A stretch of 64,000 nt of DNA, taken from NCBI RefSeq assembly GCF_016775155.1, contig NZ_JAEUGD010000067.1, forward strand, positions 89,960 through 153,959, given 5' to 3'. The position numbers were made by a program, and so were the translations under genes. The DNA comes from Fulvivirga marina. Its GTDB lineage: Bacteria > Bacteroidota > Bacteroidia > Cytophagales > Cyclobacteriaceae. The notes beneath the pieces were generated by a model. That model made no database searches. It was not told where the DNA came from and saw nothing but the letters and a program-made list of their open reading frames with translations. Below, one piece after another: positions 1 to 9,187 of the stretch. Numbering within the stretch: the stretch's first letter is position 1; each line of letters opens with the position of its first letter.

Positions 1-3000
1 AGTCTATGCTGTATTCGGTTTCCTTAACGGATGTATCAACCGGCCATGCAAAGCATATTTTTCCAATAGATTCTTTATTGAGCGATTCAAAAAGCTGCCT
101 GAAATCATCTGGATTTTGCGGGTTGACTGTATAGACCTGGTCTCCAGAGTCTGCATATGCATCTCCGGGCTGTACCAGTATAATTTCTCCTGTGTCTTTA
201 AAGCGTTTTTTATACGCCTTGCGAAGCTTGTCATCAGCTCCAAAAAGTAATACTGCTCCGAGTTTATCGGCCTGTACTTCCTCCAGCTCGAGTGGGGTTT
301 CCTCCCACTCGTGTCCATAGTAGAGTTTTGCATATTCTTCGTCGTCACCTTTTTGATCAGGCTTCTCATGAACACTAACCAACGGCACCCCTATAGATTC
401 TTTGATCCTGGTAAGAATCATTCCATCTTCATCCACAATGAACACATTGACTTTGGATACTTTAGAGTTGGGCTCGTTAACTTTTCTTACATAGCTGTAA
501 CATTTAGGCTTGAGCGGTTGTAATACTTCTACTTCATTTATAGAGTATGGCACGAACATCTCTCCGGTTTGTGCTCCCAGCTGTGCTGCCATACCTGCCT
601 GGAATGAACCATCAACTAATGATGGGTGCAGCAGGTAATCATTAAAGTCACTGTTTCGGGATTCGGGTATTTGCAGTTCGCCAAGTATTTCGTCATTATC
701 TTTGAAAATATCCTGAAGTACCTGAAAGCTAGGCCCCAGATCAAGTCCCAGTGACTTAAATAGTGGATAGGCCTCTTTTCCGTCAGTAACTTTTTCGAAC
801 CTAGCCTTGATTTCATCAAATCCCTCAATGTATTCCGGCTCGGCCTCTATCTCCTTGTTTGTAGCATATATAAGTTTCCCCTGTGAGTAGACCTGCTTCC
901 CGTTAGCTTCTTCACTGAATACTTCAAACTGAATGGATTCGCCACTTGGTTTAAGCTCAATAAATACATCTTTAGGGACTGAGTTGACCACGGTAAGCGG
1001 GCTCAGCCAGAGGATGTTTTTAATTTTTTGTACTTTCCTGCCTGCTGCAAGCTCTCCTGCCTTTCTGGCAAAATCAAGATATGCAACACCTGGCAAAGTT
1101 GGAATCTCTGATACGAGGTGATCGTAGATAAAGAAATCTTCGTCGTGGAAAGTTTTCTTAAAGATCTGTCTTTCAAAAGTTGATACGTTGGAATCGATCA
1201 ACGGATGAAGTGCTGCTGTTGACTGTAGGGCAAGGTTTGGTGACTCTGAGGTGTCTGAGATCCAATGACGCTTATCTGCAAACGGATAGGTTGGTAATGA
1301 AACCTTTATTCCTGATTCCAGAGCTTGTATCCCTTGCCAGTCTGCCAGCAGGCCGTCATTCCAGAGTTGCGCCAGTTTGCGCATGTCGCCACTCTGTGAA
1401 AGCATTTTAATAAACTCTTCTTTCTCTTTTCTGCTCAATAAACGTGTGATCCCTTCGCTATTTTTCGCCTCACCAGTTATCATGCTATCATCCTTCCTGC
1501 CATCAATGAACAGGGTGAGTTTTTGGATCAGCTCTTCCTTAGTTTTAGCTATAATAACCAGACGATGGTCGAAGGATTTTCTACCTACACGAAGTGTATG
1601 AGCAATATCTCCAAGGTTAAGTGGTGCTTCACTAGCGATGTCCTTCTCCAGGAATTCACGCAGGCGAAGTGCCACCTGCTTAAGCTGACCTTCATTTCTT
1701 GCGGAAAGCGGTATAATCTGATCTTTCGGTCTGGCAGGAGAATCTTTGGGTTGTGAAACAGGGGCTTTATACTCTTCTATAATAACATGTGCATTGGCCC
1801 CACCTGCACCAAAGGAACTGATACCTGCTCGAAGTGGGTATTCAATACCATCAATTACCTTAGGCTTCCATTCTTCCACACCTTGCTCTACATAAAACGG
1901 TGAGTTATCAAAATCGATAAAAGGATTTAACTCTACTGAATGTAGCGATGGAACCAGTTTTCGGTGCTTCATCTGTAAGAGCACCTTATGGAGTCCCACA
2001 ATACCTGCTGCTGCCTCAAGGTGTCCTATATTGGTTTTTACCGAACCAATAGAACAGCCCTGTTTGTCGACATTATAATCTTGAAAAGCAGTGGTAAGAC
2101 CTGATATTTCGATCGGGTCACCTAGTTCAGTTCCCGTTCCGTGAGCTTCTATATAACCAATGGTCCGGGCATCAACTTTTCCATTTTCAAGGGCCGTACT
2201 AACTACCTGTGCCTGAGATTTAGGGCTAGGCACCATAAAGCCACTGGTCTTTCCGCCATGATTGATGGCAATACCTTTGATGACTCCATAAATATGGTCT
2301 CCGTCTTTTTCTGCCTGATCCAATGGCTTAATAAGAACAGCTCCCACACCTTCTCCGGCCACATAGCCATTAGCGCCTTTTCCAAATGTACGACATACAC
2401 CATCGGCCGAGAGAGCCCCACCACTTTTGTTGATATCTATTTTACTTTGGTGTACATCAAGGTTAACACCACCTACGATAGCGCTGGAACATTCTCCTTT
2501 ATAGATTGCCTCACAAGCGAGGTATAATGCACTTAGGCTTGATGAACAGGCCGTATCTATAGGTAAACTGGGGCCTGAAAGGTTAAAAGCATATGATACC
2601 CTATTAGCAATACCCCATAAATGTGAGCTGGGGCTTGCAAAGTTACCCTTAAGTTTCTCTTCCGTACCTAATACCTGATAGAGGGTCCATACTGCTCCTA
2701 CGTAAACACCAATGTTTCTGGGAGCATTGTCTTCTGTTAATGTTTCAGGGTAGTACCCCGCATCTTCAAGCGCTTCCCAAGCCACTTCAAGGAAGAGTCT
2801 TTCCTGAGGATCAAGGTATTCAGCTTCGCGTGGCGAAATGTTGAAGAACAGTGAATCAAATTTATCTATGCCATCAATAAAGCCACCACGATACTTCTCT
2901 GAGAATTTATTGCGCAGACGCTGTTCGAAACGAGCATCCGGAATATCTTCGATACAGTCTTTTCCCTGAATCAGATTTTCCCAGAATTCGTCCATGTTTT

Positions 3001-6000
3001 TGGCCTTAGGGTAGCGGCCGGCAATTCCTACAATGGCAATGTCCCCTGTTGTGCGAGGCCTGTTGCCTTGTGAGTCTTGATTCGATCCTGTTTCCATAAC
3101 CTTGGTATGCTGACCCGTAGCTTCAACTTGTTTTTCAGTATTTGCCTGAGCTGGAGAAACTGAAGCTGTTTCAGATGTTTTTGTGATTACCTCACCTGAG
3201 GTATTGTGATATAGTTTGAGTTTAAAATTGACATGGATGTTTCCAAAGTTATCAGCCTGATCTCCTATTGGTAGCACTTCAGGAATGTTAACCATATTAC
3301 TAAATGCCTGTATCAATCTGTCTTTTATTTCATCTGCTTCTTTCTGCTTTAAACCAACAGGAATAGCCAGACGTACAAGATTATTGATTGTGGTACCTTT
3401 CTGCATGCCTACGTTATGGGCACCTCCACGAATACCTGTATTAAGGTATAACCATGAAATAAATGATGATACAGGATGCTCAAATGATTTGAATTGAGGG
3501 ATTTGTTTAATGTCAATCAATATGCAGTGGCCTACTGCCGGCTGTACTACCGGAATGCCATTTTGCTTTAAGGCACCCCAAATTGACCTCACCATCTGAA
3601 CCCTGTTTTGAACGCGGGTTTCAATCTTATTTTTATTGCGGAAAGAAAGTGCCACAACTTTTTTATCAATGACATCAAGCCCAATGCCTTCATCCTGTAT
3701 GAGCGCCTGAACCCTGTTAAAGAGATCAGTATCATTAGTGGCAATCAGACCTCCTTTGTTCACACAGAAATCCTTTGCTAAACTAGTAATCATGGCATCG
3801 GCATACGAGGCCATTTCACGAACTACATCCCATACATTTTTACCTGCATATTCTTTTTCATGCTCTATAATGAACAGTGCATTCTCCACGATTCTGGTAC
3901 TATCAAATACAAGCGGAATAGCATGCTCTGACAATAATGCCTTGACTTGCTTTATATGATCAATGGACACTGGTGCTCCGCCCGCTGCATTGTCATCAGT
4001 CTCAATGAGTACGAAAGCTATTGACTTCGGGTCTTCCTCCACCTGTTTTTTAAGCGCATCCCAGTTGAGATTCCCTTTATAAAGTGCTTCTGAATTAAGA
4101 TTAAAAACTTCCGAGTGTGGTAGCTCTTTAGGTGTAAAGCCATTTTCAATCTGATGAAAGATAGTAGTTGGGAAAAGTATATTTTGTAGTACTACACCTT
4201 TTTTCTCCCAAGCCTTACAGAAGGCATGTTCTGCCGTACGGCCTGCCGTGGTCAATGCAAAATGAGAAAAAGGGAATACACTCTTCAGAGTCTCTTCAAT
4301 ACTTATGGGCTGCTGAAGTTGTGTGTAAAGATAGCTTAGCTGATTTTGGATAGCAGGAAGCTCCAGTTGCGCCCATGAATCGGTCTTAAGATCGAATTCA
4401 ACCTGTTTGTCAGGAATATTCAAAGGGTTAAACCCATAATCAGCAAGTTTAGCGGAACGCTCCACTCCTGCGATCATCATTCCTGGCTTTGCTTCAGATT
4501 GTGTTGCTTTTGTAGTGGCTGACGGTTCGGCAACTTTTGGTGTAGGTTCTGTTTTTACCTCCTGTATAGCCGCAGGTCTCTGTGATGGGCCATAGGTATG
4601 ATTTTCTTCATCTGATGTTTGCATCTTCATAGGATCCGCAATCATCATGATGATATCAGTCACATTATCTGCGCTACTTCCCAAGGCTCTACAAAGGAAA
4701 ACAGTGTTATGCTCTGGTCTAAATTTATTCTTAAATTGCAGGTTCCCTTCATCGTTAAAGATGTTTTGCTCGCGAAGGTAGTCAAGTGTTTTTTCGAGCG
4801 CCGGGTCAGGGTTAGAGGAGGCCTCGAGCTTACAACCATAGGTGCCTCCAAGGCTTAACATACTACATCCCTCAGCAGCTAGTATTTCTACTATATTAAC
4901 AATAGCATATTCCAAACCTCCTAAAGGCATTTCCTGAGGGTAGAACTCAAGGTCCATCAGGTAACCATTTTCATTGGATGACAACTTGGAAATAAGAATG
5001 ACGTTTTGTAATACATCATCAAGATAAGTAAGGAAAAGGCGATGTTCTGAGTTTAAATTTCCATTCAGGATCTCATCCTTAACCATGTGGATCAGAGGAT
5101 TGACCATGGTCCTTGGGGCACACCACTGATCAATAATATCCGCTATACTCTGATCTGTTTGTTTATTGGTACCATTTTTATATTCTTCAGTTCTGCATTT
5201 ACCTTCACCTTCGAACTTAGACACCTGATAACGCAAACGACGCATCTTACTACCTTTAAGGGTGAATTTTTCGAAATTTACCCTGGATATAACCCCAAAA
5301 GGAGTTGAGGAAAATGGAGTACCTCCTATAGCGTCAATTTCTTTAGAGGTAAAGAGGTTAAGCTCAAAATTATGCTCACTGCAATACTGATACATTTCCT
5401 CCGCAAGTGTAGAGAAGTAGTCTTCCGGCCCGGTATAAGTATAGACCAGTATAATGTTTTTGCTCCGGCTATAGTTGAAATAGCCTCGTTGGTCACTACC
5501 TATGAAAAGGTTGGGAGCAATGTTTCTTGTGCCCCTGGATGATGAGCCCTCGTTTTTGTATTCATCAAAAAGGTCCTTCACCAGTTTGCCTAGTTCCGGA
5601 TATTTATAGGCTTCTTTCTCAAGTACAGTAATAGGATTTTTATTTGATTCTTTTATCCGATCATCAGTAAGCCTCTCAGGTGTCACTTCATCCTTTGCTG
5701 CAGGTTTTTGCTCTACCTCAACAGGGGTAGATACAGGTGTACCATTGGCAAATTTTTTAGTAAGCGTTTCCGCATGTTTATCAACAAAGTAATTGCTTAA
5801 ATCATCTATATTGAAATTTTCAAAAAGCAAGGTTTTGGGTAAAGTACCAAACTCCTCCTCCAGTTTTTTGATGACTTGCAGTACACGAAACGAATCAATT
5901 CCCAGCTCCTGAAATGGAGTGGATGTATCGTGATCTCCAATTGATATTTGAGCAACCTCTGATATAAGGTTTTTAAGATAACTATCTGTTGACTCTAATA

Positions 6001-6019
6001 ATATTTCCTTGTCTGTCAT
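1..6019 (-). CDS. Trans-AT polyketide synthase, partial: ACP - GNAT/DUF2156-like - PLP beta-lyase - KS - DH - KR (start)
   Basis: The reading frame opens at ATG 6019-6017 and stays open past the left edge (about 2006 residues visible). An ACP/PCP lies at residues 1-85 (ELGIDSFRV). Residues about 150-460 resemble the DUF2156/GNAT fold (PLGGLEYAIVNIVEIL, then LSLGGTYG). Residues about 515-940 match the tryptophanase/tyrosine phenol-lyase family: VFDSTRIVEN, GGAPVS near 680, and the probable PLP lysine K749 in SLAKDFCVNKGGL. The KS spans about 993-1415 with C1158 in DTACSSS, EAHGTGT and NIGHLE. No AT follows, only a post-KS linker, so malonyl units must come from a trans AT. The DH has H1634 and D1803 (VDGSFQ); its usual HxxxG glycine is Glu. 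The last 100 residues look like the start of a KR. The internal DUF plus lyase pair resembles the sulfur-installing DUF-SH didomain of leinamycin-type PKSs; that function is inferred. Confidence 0.9.
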   Translation of the reverse strand, partial: MTDKEILLESTDSYLKNLISEVAQISIGDHDTSTPFQELGIDSFRVLQVIKKLEEEFGTLPKTLLFENFNIDDLSNYFVDKHAETLTKKFANGTPVSTPVEVEQKPAAKDEVTPERLTDDRIKESNKNPITVLEKEAYKYPELGKLVKDLFDEYKNEGSSSRGTRNIAPNLFIGSDQRGYFNYSRSKNIILVYTYTGPEDYFSTLAEEMYQYCSEHNFELNLFTSKEIDAIGGTPFSSTPFGVISRVNFEKFTLKGSKMRRLRYQVSKFEGEGKCRTEEYKNGTNKQTDQSIADIIDQWCAPRTMVNPLIHMVKDEILNGNLNSEHRLFLTYLDDVLQNVILISKLSSNENGYLMDLEFYPQEMPLGGLEYAIVNIVEILAAEGCSMLSLGGTYGCKLEASSNPDPALEKTLDYLREQNIFNDEGNLQFKNKFRPEHNTVFLCRALGSSADNVTDIIMMIADPMKMQTSDEENHTYGPSQRPAAIQEVKTEPTPKVAEPSATTKATQSEAKPGMMIAGVERSAKLADYGFNPLNIPDKQVEFDLKTDSWAQLELPAIQNQLSYLYTQLQQPISIEETLKSVFPFSHFALTTAGRTAEHAFCKAWEKKGVVLQNILFPTTIFHQIENGFTPKELPHSEVFNLNSEALYKGNLNWDALKKQVEEDPKSIAFVLIETDDNAAGGAPVSIDHIKQVKALLSEHAIPLVFDSTRIVENALFIIEHEKEYAGKNVWDVVREMASYADAMITSLAKDFCVNKGGLIATNDTDLFNRVQALIQDEGIGLDVIDKKVVALSFRNKNKIETRVQNRVQMVRSIWGALKQNGIPVVQPAVGHCILIDIKQIPQFKSFEHPVSSFISWLYLNTGIRGGAHNVGMQKGTTINNLVRLAIPVGLKQKEADEIKDRLIQAFSNMVNIPEVLPIGDQADNFGNIHVNFKLKLYHNTSGEVITKTSETASVSPAQANTEKQVEATGQHTKVMETGSNQDSQGNRPRTTGDIAIVGIAGRYPKAKNMDEFWENLIQGKDCIEDIPDARFEQRLRNKFSEKYRGGFIDGIDKFDSLFFNISPREAEYLDPQERLFLEVAWEALEDAGYYPETLTEDNAPRNIGVYVGAVWTLYQVLGTEEKLKGNFASPSSHLWGIANRVSYAFNLSGPSLPIDTACSSSLSALYLACEAIYKGECSSAIVGGVNLDVHQSKIDINKSGGALSADGVCRTFGKGANGYVAGEGVGAVLIKPLDQAEKDGDHIYGVIKGIAINHGGKTSGFMVPSPKSQAQVVSTALENGKVDARTIGYIEAHGTGTELGDPIEISGLTTAFQDYNVDKQGCSIGSVKTNIGHLEAAAGIVGLHKVLLQMKHRKLVPSLHSVELNPFIDFDNSPFYVEQGVEEWKPKVIDGIEYPLRAGISSFGAGGANAHVIIEEYKAPVSQPKDSPARPKDQIIPLSARNEGQLKQVALRLREFLEKDIASEAPLNLGDIAHTLRVGRKSFDHRLVIIAKTKEELIQKLTLFIDGRKDDSMITGEAKNSEGITRLLSRKEKEEFIKMLSQSGDMRKLAQLWNDGLLADWQGIQALESGIKVSLPTYPFADKRHWISDTSESPNLALQSTAALHPLIDSNVSTFERQIFKKTFHDEDFFIYDHLVSEIPTLPGVAYLDFARKAGELAAGRKVQKIKNILWLSPLTVVNSVPKDVFIELKPSGESIQFEVFSEEANGKQVYSQGKLIYATNKEIEAEPEYIEGFDEIKARFEKVTDGKEAYPLFKSLGLDLGPSFQVLQDIFKDNDEILGELQIPESRNSDFNDYLLHPSLVDGSFQAGMAAQLGAQTGEMFVPYSINEVEVLQPLKPKCYSYVRKVNEPNSKVSKVNVFIVDEDGMILTRIKESIGVPLVSVHEKPDQKGDDEEYAKLYYGHEWEETPLELEEVQADKLGAVLLFGADDKLRKAYKKRFKDTGEIILVQPGDAYADSGDQVYTVNPQNPDDFRQLFESLNKESIGKICFAWPVDTSVKETEYSID

Positions 6020-6135
6020 TTTCCTAGCTGAGCTCTATTATCATTAAAATGAGATTAATTTGCACTACACCGAACGAGCGATCTTATCCGGAAGTAGATA
6101 TTAAGATTTATATTGCAGGCGCTAAAGGCCTTCAT

Positions 6136-6714
6136 TCAATAAGCATTTACATGTTTATGCTTTTTCTTGATCCTGTTTTTGCAGATATCAATAAATACGG
6201 TTTGATTAATAGCCTGCAAGTGCATACCAAATTTGGTTTTTGACTGCTGCTCCACCAAGATCCCCTCATAACCTGCAAGAGGTCCGCTTACAATTTCTAC
6301 AACTTCTCCCCTATTAAAATTAGGCTCCACGATTAGCTCCTGATTAAGATTAACCATCCGCTTAATTCCTTCAATACACTTATTACTTACTATAGAAGGT
6401 TTACCCCCACAATGTATATAGGTTGTAATCTTACGTGTCTGGCATATTTTGTAAAGGTTGCTTTCAAGCGTATTTACAAAAATATAGCTAGGGAAAAGCA
6501 CTTGATCGATAATTTTTTTCTGACGGTTATTCCAGACCCTGAGTGTTTTGGTTATGGGTAAAAACACATCATAACCCTTAATAAGTAATTCTTTCTGAAC
6601 TACTTTTTCAGCTCTGGGAGCCGTGTAAAAAATGTACCAATTCACTTTCCTGTCAAGTCCAGTTGGATCACCATTGTCATCCATCCGAAATGGTTGCTTA
6701 GGGGTTTGGGGCAT
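6136..6714 (-). CDS. NusG-like specialised antiterminator (UpxY/RfaH/LoaP type)
   Basis: This 192-residue protein has a NusG N-terminal (NGN) domain at about residues 25-130, starting NWYIFYTAPRAEKVVQKEL. A KOW-type segment follows at about 135-165 (FNRGEVVEIVSGPLAGYEG). Stand-alone NusG paralogues of this size bind RNA polymerase and let it read through long operons such as capsule or PKS clusters. It is the first gene of its operon, 116 bases upstream of the polyketide synthase on the same strand, so antitermination of that very long transcript is the natural inference. The C-terminal tail is rich in Lys and His. The long upstream leader (6715-7609) would be where a recruitment element sits. 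The family call is firm; the target operon is inferred from position. Confidence 0.9.
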   Translation of the reverse strand: MPQTPKQPFRMDDNGDPTGLDRKVNWYIFYTAPRAEKVVQKELLIKGYDVFLPITKTLRVWNNRQKKIIDQVLFPSYIFVNTLESNLYKICQTRKITTYIHCGGKPSIVSNKCIEGIKRMVNLNQELIVEPNFNRGEVVEIVSGPLAGYEGILVEQQSKTKFGMHLQAINQTVFIDICKNRIKKKHKHVNAY

Positions 6715-7609
6715 AACATTTAGTTGACTAGTTGATACAGCTTCGCTTGGTCAATTAGCAAGCATGCATTTGACTAAAATCAGAAATTATTGATAATGAA
6801 TTTGATGGAATTGGGTCAGTTTCCACAAATCATTTTTAAGCAATGAGCATCCAAGATGTAGCTAATTTCCTTTTTTTCCAAATTCCTAGAGGAAATATTA
6901 TCTAAGTTTTTTGAGTCTATTTTGCTTGCTTGAGACGCATATAGCTTGGCCTAAAATAGCTGTTTTGGAGGTTATTCGTCTGAGATTCCGAAAGATAAGC
7001 ACCTATGAAGAAGACTAGAAATAACGCATATTTAGACGGTTTTTCACTTTAAAAAAATTTTTATTTTTGTTTAGATTAATTCAAAATAATCTTTCAAAAT
7101 ATGAAAAATACTATTTCCTGAGGCCCCAAACGCCATCACAGATCCCAAAGCAACTTCCAAAGTGAAGCAGAAGGATCACTCATAAACCTCAAAAAAATAT
7201 GGTTAAACATGCAACTACACCCCAGCCTTTAAGTAGTCAGTATAAAGTGGGGGTGACTTAAGTTCAAACGTTCACTTTGACACTTTGAAAAGAGTATTTC
7301 AAACCGTTGCGGTAACGATATCATCAATCGAGATAATATTCAACAAATTTGAACCTCAAAAGTCATCGAAGGTTCATTATGAACTTTTGATTAAATCACC
7401 ATTAAGGCATTGTTAACATTTATTGTTGAACCATCGATTTTCCCGAACTACTAACTGAACCTTCGAAGGAGCAATATTGAAAGTTCAGTTATAAAACATA
7501 GATTCTCCTGACCGTTCTTTGTATGAACCTGCAAGAGGCTCTGCTGGAAAGACATACTTGTTTTTAGTACTGCGAAAACTCTAAACCGGAGACTCGCGAA
7601 TCTTATTTG
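6715..7609 (-). promoter_or_regulatory. Long non-coding leader/promoter region of the NusG-PKS operon
   Basis: About 895 bases lie between the tRNA genes and the NusG-like gene, and no convincing coding frame was seen. The right part holds repeated TGAACC elements and an 11-base inverted repeat, listed separately. I did not find a clear Bacteroidota -7 box (TAnnTTTG) on the minus strand, so the start site is unknown. Readthrough from the tRNA transcript is also possible, because everything here is transcribed leftwards. Confidence 0.4.
7350..7530. repeat. Cluster of TGAACCT elements with an 11-base inverted repeat
   Basis: TGAACCT occurs at 7350-7356, 7456-7462 and 7524-7530, and in inverted orientation at 7370-7376. 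Near matches are TGAACTT at 7380 and TGAACCA at 7427. The copies at 7366-7376 and 7456-7466 extend to a perfect inverted repeat, TCGAAGGTTCA/TGAACCTTCGA, spanning 101 bases. This may be a binding-site array or a long-range RNA stem in the leader of the NusG-PKS operon. Its function is unknown. Confidence 0.45.
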
Positions 7610-7682
7610 ATCTGATAGCAGGGCTCGAACCTGCGTCCACCCGGTCCCAGAGCCGGGCGCTCTACCACTGAGCTATATCAGA
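7610..7682 (-). tRNA. Unusual tRNA with an eight-base anticodon loop (Pro UGG-like)
   Basis: The 72 bases fold as a full cloverleaf: acceptor TCTGATA/TATCAGA, D arm GCTC-AGTGGTA-GAGC, five-base variable loop, and T arm GCAGG-TTCGAGC-CCTGC. The anticodon stem CCCGG/CCGGG is perfect, but its loop is CTCTGGGA, eight bases instead of seven. The 3' half (TGGGA) equals that of a tRNA-Pro with anticodon UGG, so an extra C appears to sit between U33 and the anticodon. Read as a quadruplet anticodon CUGG, it would pair with CCAG. The first pair is T-A and the discriminator is T, not the usual bacterial proline identity set. CCA is not encoded. It lies about six bases after the other tRNA, on the same strand. 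Confidence 0.8.
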
Positions 7683-7687
7683 TGCCA

Positions 7688-7760
7688 AAACGGGTGTAGG
7701 GCTCGAACCTACGTCTGCCCGGGTGAAGAGCCGGGTATTCTACCGCTGAATTAACCCATT
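7688..7760 (-). tRNA. Unusual tRNA with an eight-base anticodon loop (Glu UUC-like), starting on the stop codon of the upstream gene
   Basis: The cloverleaf has acceptor AATGGGT/ACCCGTT (one T-G pair), D arm ATTC-AGCGGTA-GAAT, five-base variable loop, and T arm GTAGG-TTCGAGC-CCTAC. The anticodon stem CCCGG/CCGGG closes an eight-base loop, CTCTTCAC. Its 3' half (TTCAC) equals a normal tRNA-Glu(UUC) loop, with one extra C after U33, exactly as in its neighbour. Read as the quadruplet CUUC it would decode GAAG. Its first base is the last base of the TGA stop of the 461-residue gene, so the mRNA and tRNAs must come from one transcript. The discriminator is T and CCA is not encoded. Confidence 0.8.
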
Positions 7761-9145
7761 CAATTATTAACCGGATCAAATGGTTTTGCATTTTTACCGG
7801 AAAAGTATCTATGCCTTTTCAATACGCTAGCCAGAAAGGGACTTGCCACCTCAACTCCATGAACCAGTTCCGGTGTAGGCCTGAACTCCTCTACACCATG
7901 CTGCCTTGGAGCAATCCATCCCGATTTCACGGCATCAATTCCTGCCTCATGACAGTATTTAACAACAAGGTCTTTATTACAACCCCTGATTCCCTTAAAT
8001 ACTTCCCATGGCAGTGGCAGTTTATTCCAAACTTCTGTATTTGGATCCAGCTTTCCTCCTGAAGCTCGATGCCAGGCCGCCACATCTGCGGCCATGAGTC
8101 TCATTACTTTTCCAAAACAGACCTCATCCAGGACAAACTCCATCCCCATCGAATAGATGACATTCATCCACTGATCTCTGGCTTTATTCCATGCCCCTGC
8201 GGTATTGTTCCAGGTAGTAGAGTCATTTCCTCTCCGCACGATCATAGTTTGAAGATTAATAGAACTCCTTGTCCATACTTCGTCCAGCAATGTGGCTATC
8301 TCCTGCAGAATATTAGTCCATTTACCCAACAGCCTCCCCTTCTGCTCGTCTGTCAAATGAGACAATACCTCCTGACCTGTATATATATGAGCCATAGCCA
8401 ACCATTCTGTATTGCTTTCTCTAGTTCCAACTTTTTCTCTACCAAAGAGGCTCTTTCCAACGACGTACTCTCCTTTACACCTTTTATATAACATGTCGCT
8501 GACTTCGTCATATGCTCTGGCCTGGCTCTGGTTCGTAAACACACTTCTGAGATTGCATCGTGCATTAAAGTAAGCAATAAAGCAGGCTGTATTTTTATCC
8601 TTTATAAAGCTCTCGTACTCCAGGTGATGTACAATACCATGCTTGGCGATCTTCTGGAACTCGACCTTCTTTACCTCTCGTTCATATTTCAGCAGCTTGT
8701 TTTCAAGCCTTTTAAGAAGTCTCCATCTTTTATTATAGGCTCTTTTCGACAGGTCCAAGCCTGCAGCTTTTCTTTGAGCTCTATCTAAGCGACCGGAAAG
8801 AAAGTTATTGTCGCCTACCTCTTTCTGAATTAGTGGTGATACCTTACCAATAAAACCTTTTATGTCGGGAATATAATCGTAGTTAACACCTGCTATATTT
8901 TCCAGTTTGAAAATCTCTACGGCTTTCTTTATCTGTCTCTCAGCTCCTACTGCCCTTGCAAATTCCTGAGCCATGGAGCTATAGCCAAAGACCTGTCTTT
9001 TCAAAGACCCCCTAGCAGCTTTGTCGAGTATGCTTCTCTCCAATGTGCTTAGGTCGTCCTTTAAAATTTCAATTACAGCTTCTGCAATATCTTCTGGTCG
9101 CTTTCTTAATTGCAAACTTTGGTATAGTTCTTTCAGCTTATCCAT
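7760..9145 (-). CDS. Unrecognised 461-residue protein linked to two eight-base-loop tRNAs
   Basis: I do not recognise a family. The protein is soluble, with no signal peptide or membrane segment. It is helix-rich and basic in the middle (about residues 120-170, many Lys/Arg). Trp is frequent in the second half, with a striking block RRGNDSTTWNNTAGAWNKA near residues 308-326. The C-terminal third has IAPRQHGVEEFRPTPELVHG. No catalytic motif is evident. Its TGA stop overlaps the first base of the downstream tRNA gene, and a second tRNA follows within six bases. This strongly suggests that the protein binds, modifies, protects or uses these tRNAs; that is inference. A membrane-protein gene lies 144 bases upstream on the same strand. 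Confidence 0.85.
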   Translation of the reverse strand: MDKLKELYQSLQLRKRPEDIAEAVIEILKDDLSTLERSILDKAARGSLKRQVFGYSSMAQEFARAVGAERQIKKAVEIFKLENIAGVNYDYIPDIKGFIGKVSPLIQKEVGDNNFLSGRLDRAQRKAAGLDLSKRAYNKRWRLLKRLENKLLKYEREVKKVEFQKIAKHGIVHHLEYESFIKDKNTACFIAYFNARCNLRSVFTNQSQARAYDEVSDMLYKRCKGEYVVGKSLFGREKVGTRESNTEWLAMAHIYTGQEVLSHLTDEQKGRLLGKWTNILQEIATLLDEVWTRSSINLQTMIVRRGNDSTTWNNTAGAWNKARDQWMNVIYSMGMEFVLDEVCFGKVMRLMAADVAAWHRASGGKLDPNTEVWNKLPLPWEVFKGIRGCNKDLVVKYCHEAGIDAVKSGWIAPRQHGVEEFRPTPELVHGVEVASPFLASVLKRHRYFSGKNAKPFDPVNN

Positions 9146-9187
9146 GAGTTAGACTTTTTAAAACCTGATACAAGTTTAGAGCCTAAG

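Noticed and set aside
7501..7605. A third tRNA-like fold after the two tRNAs (GATTC/GAATC closure, a GTACT/AGTAT hairpin with a seven-base loop).
   Set aside because: The T arm does not pair and no U33 is present in the loop; it cannot be supported as a tRNA.
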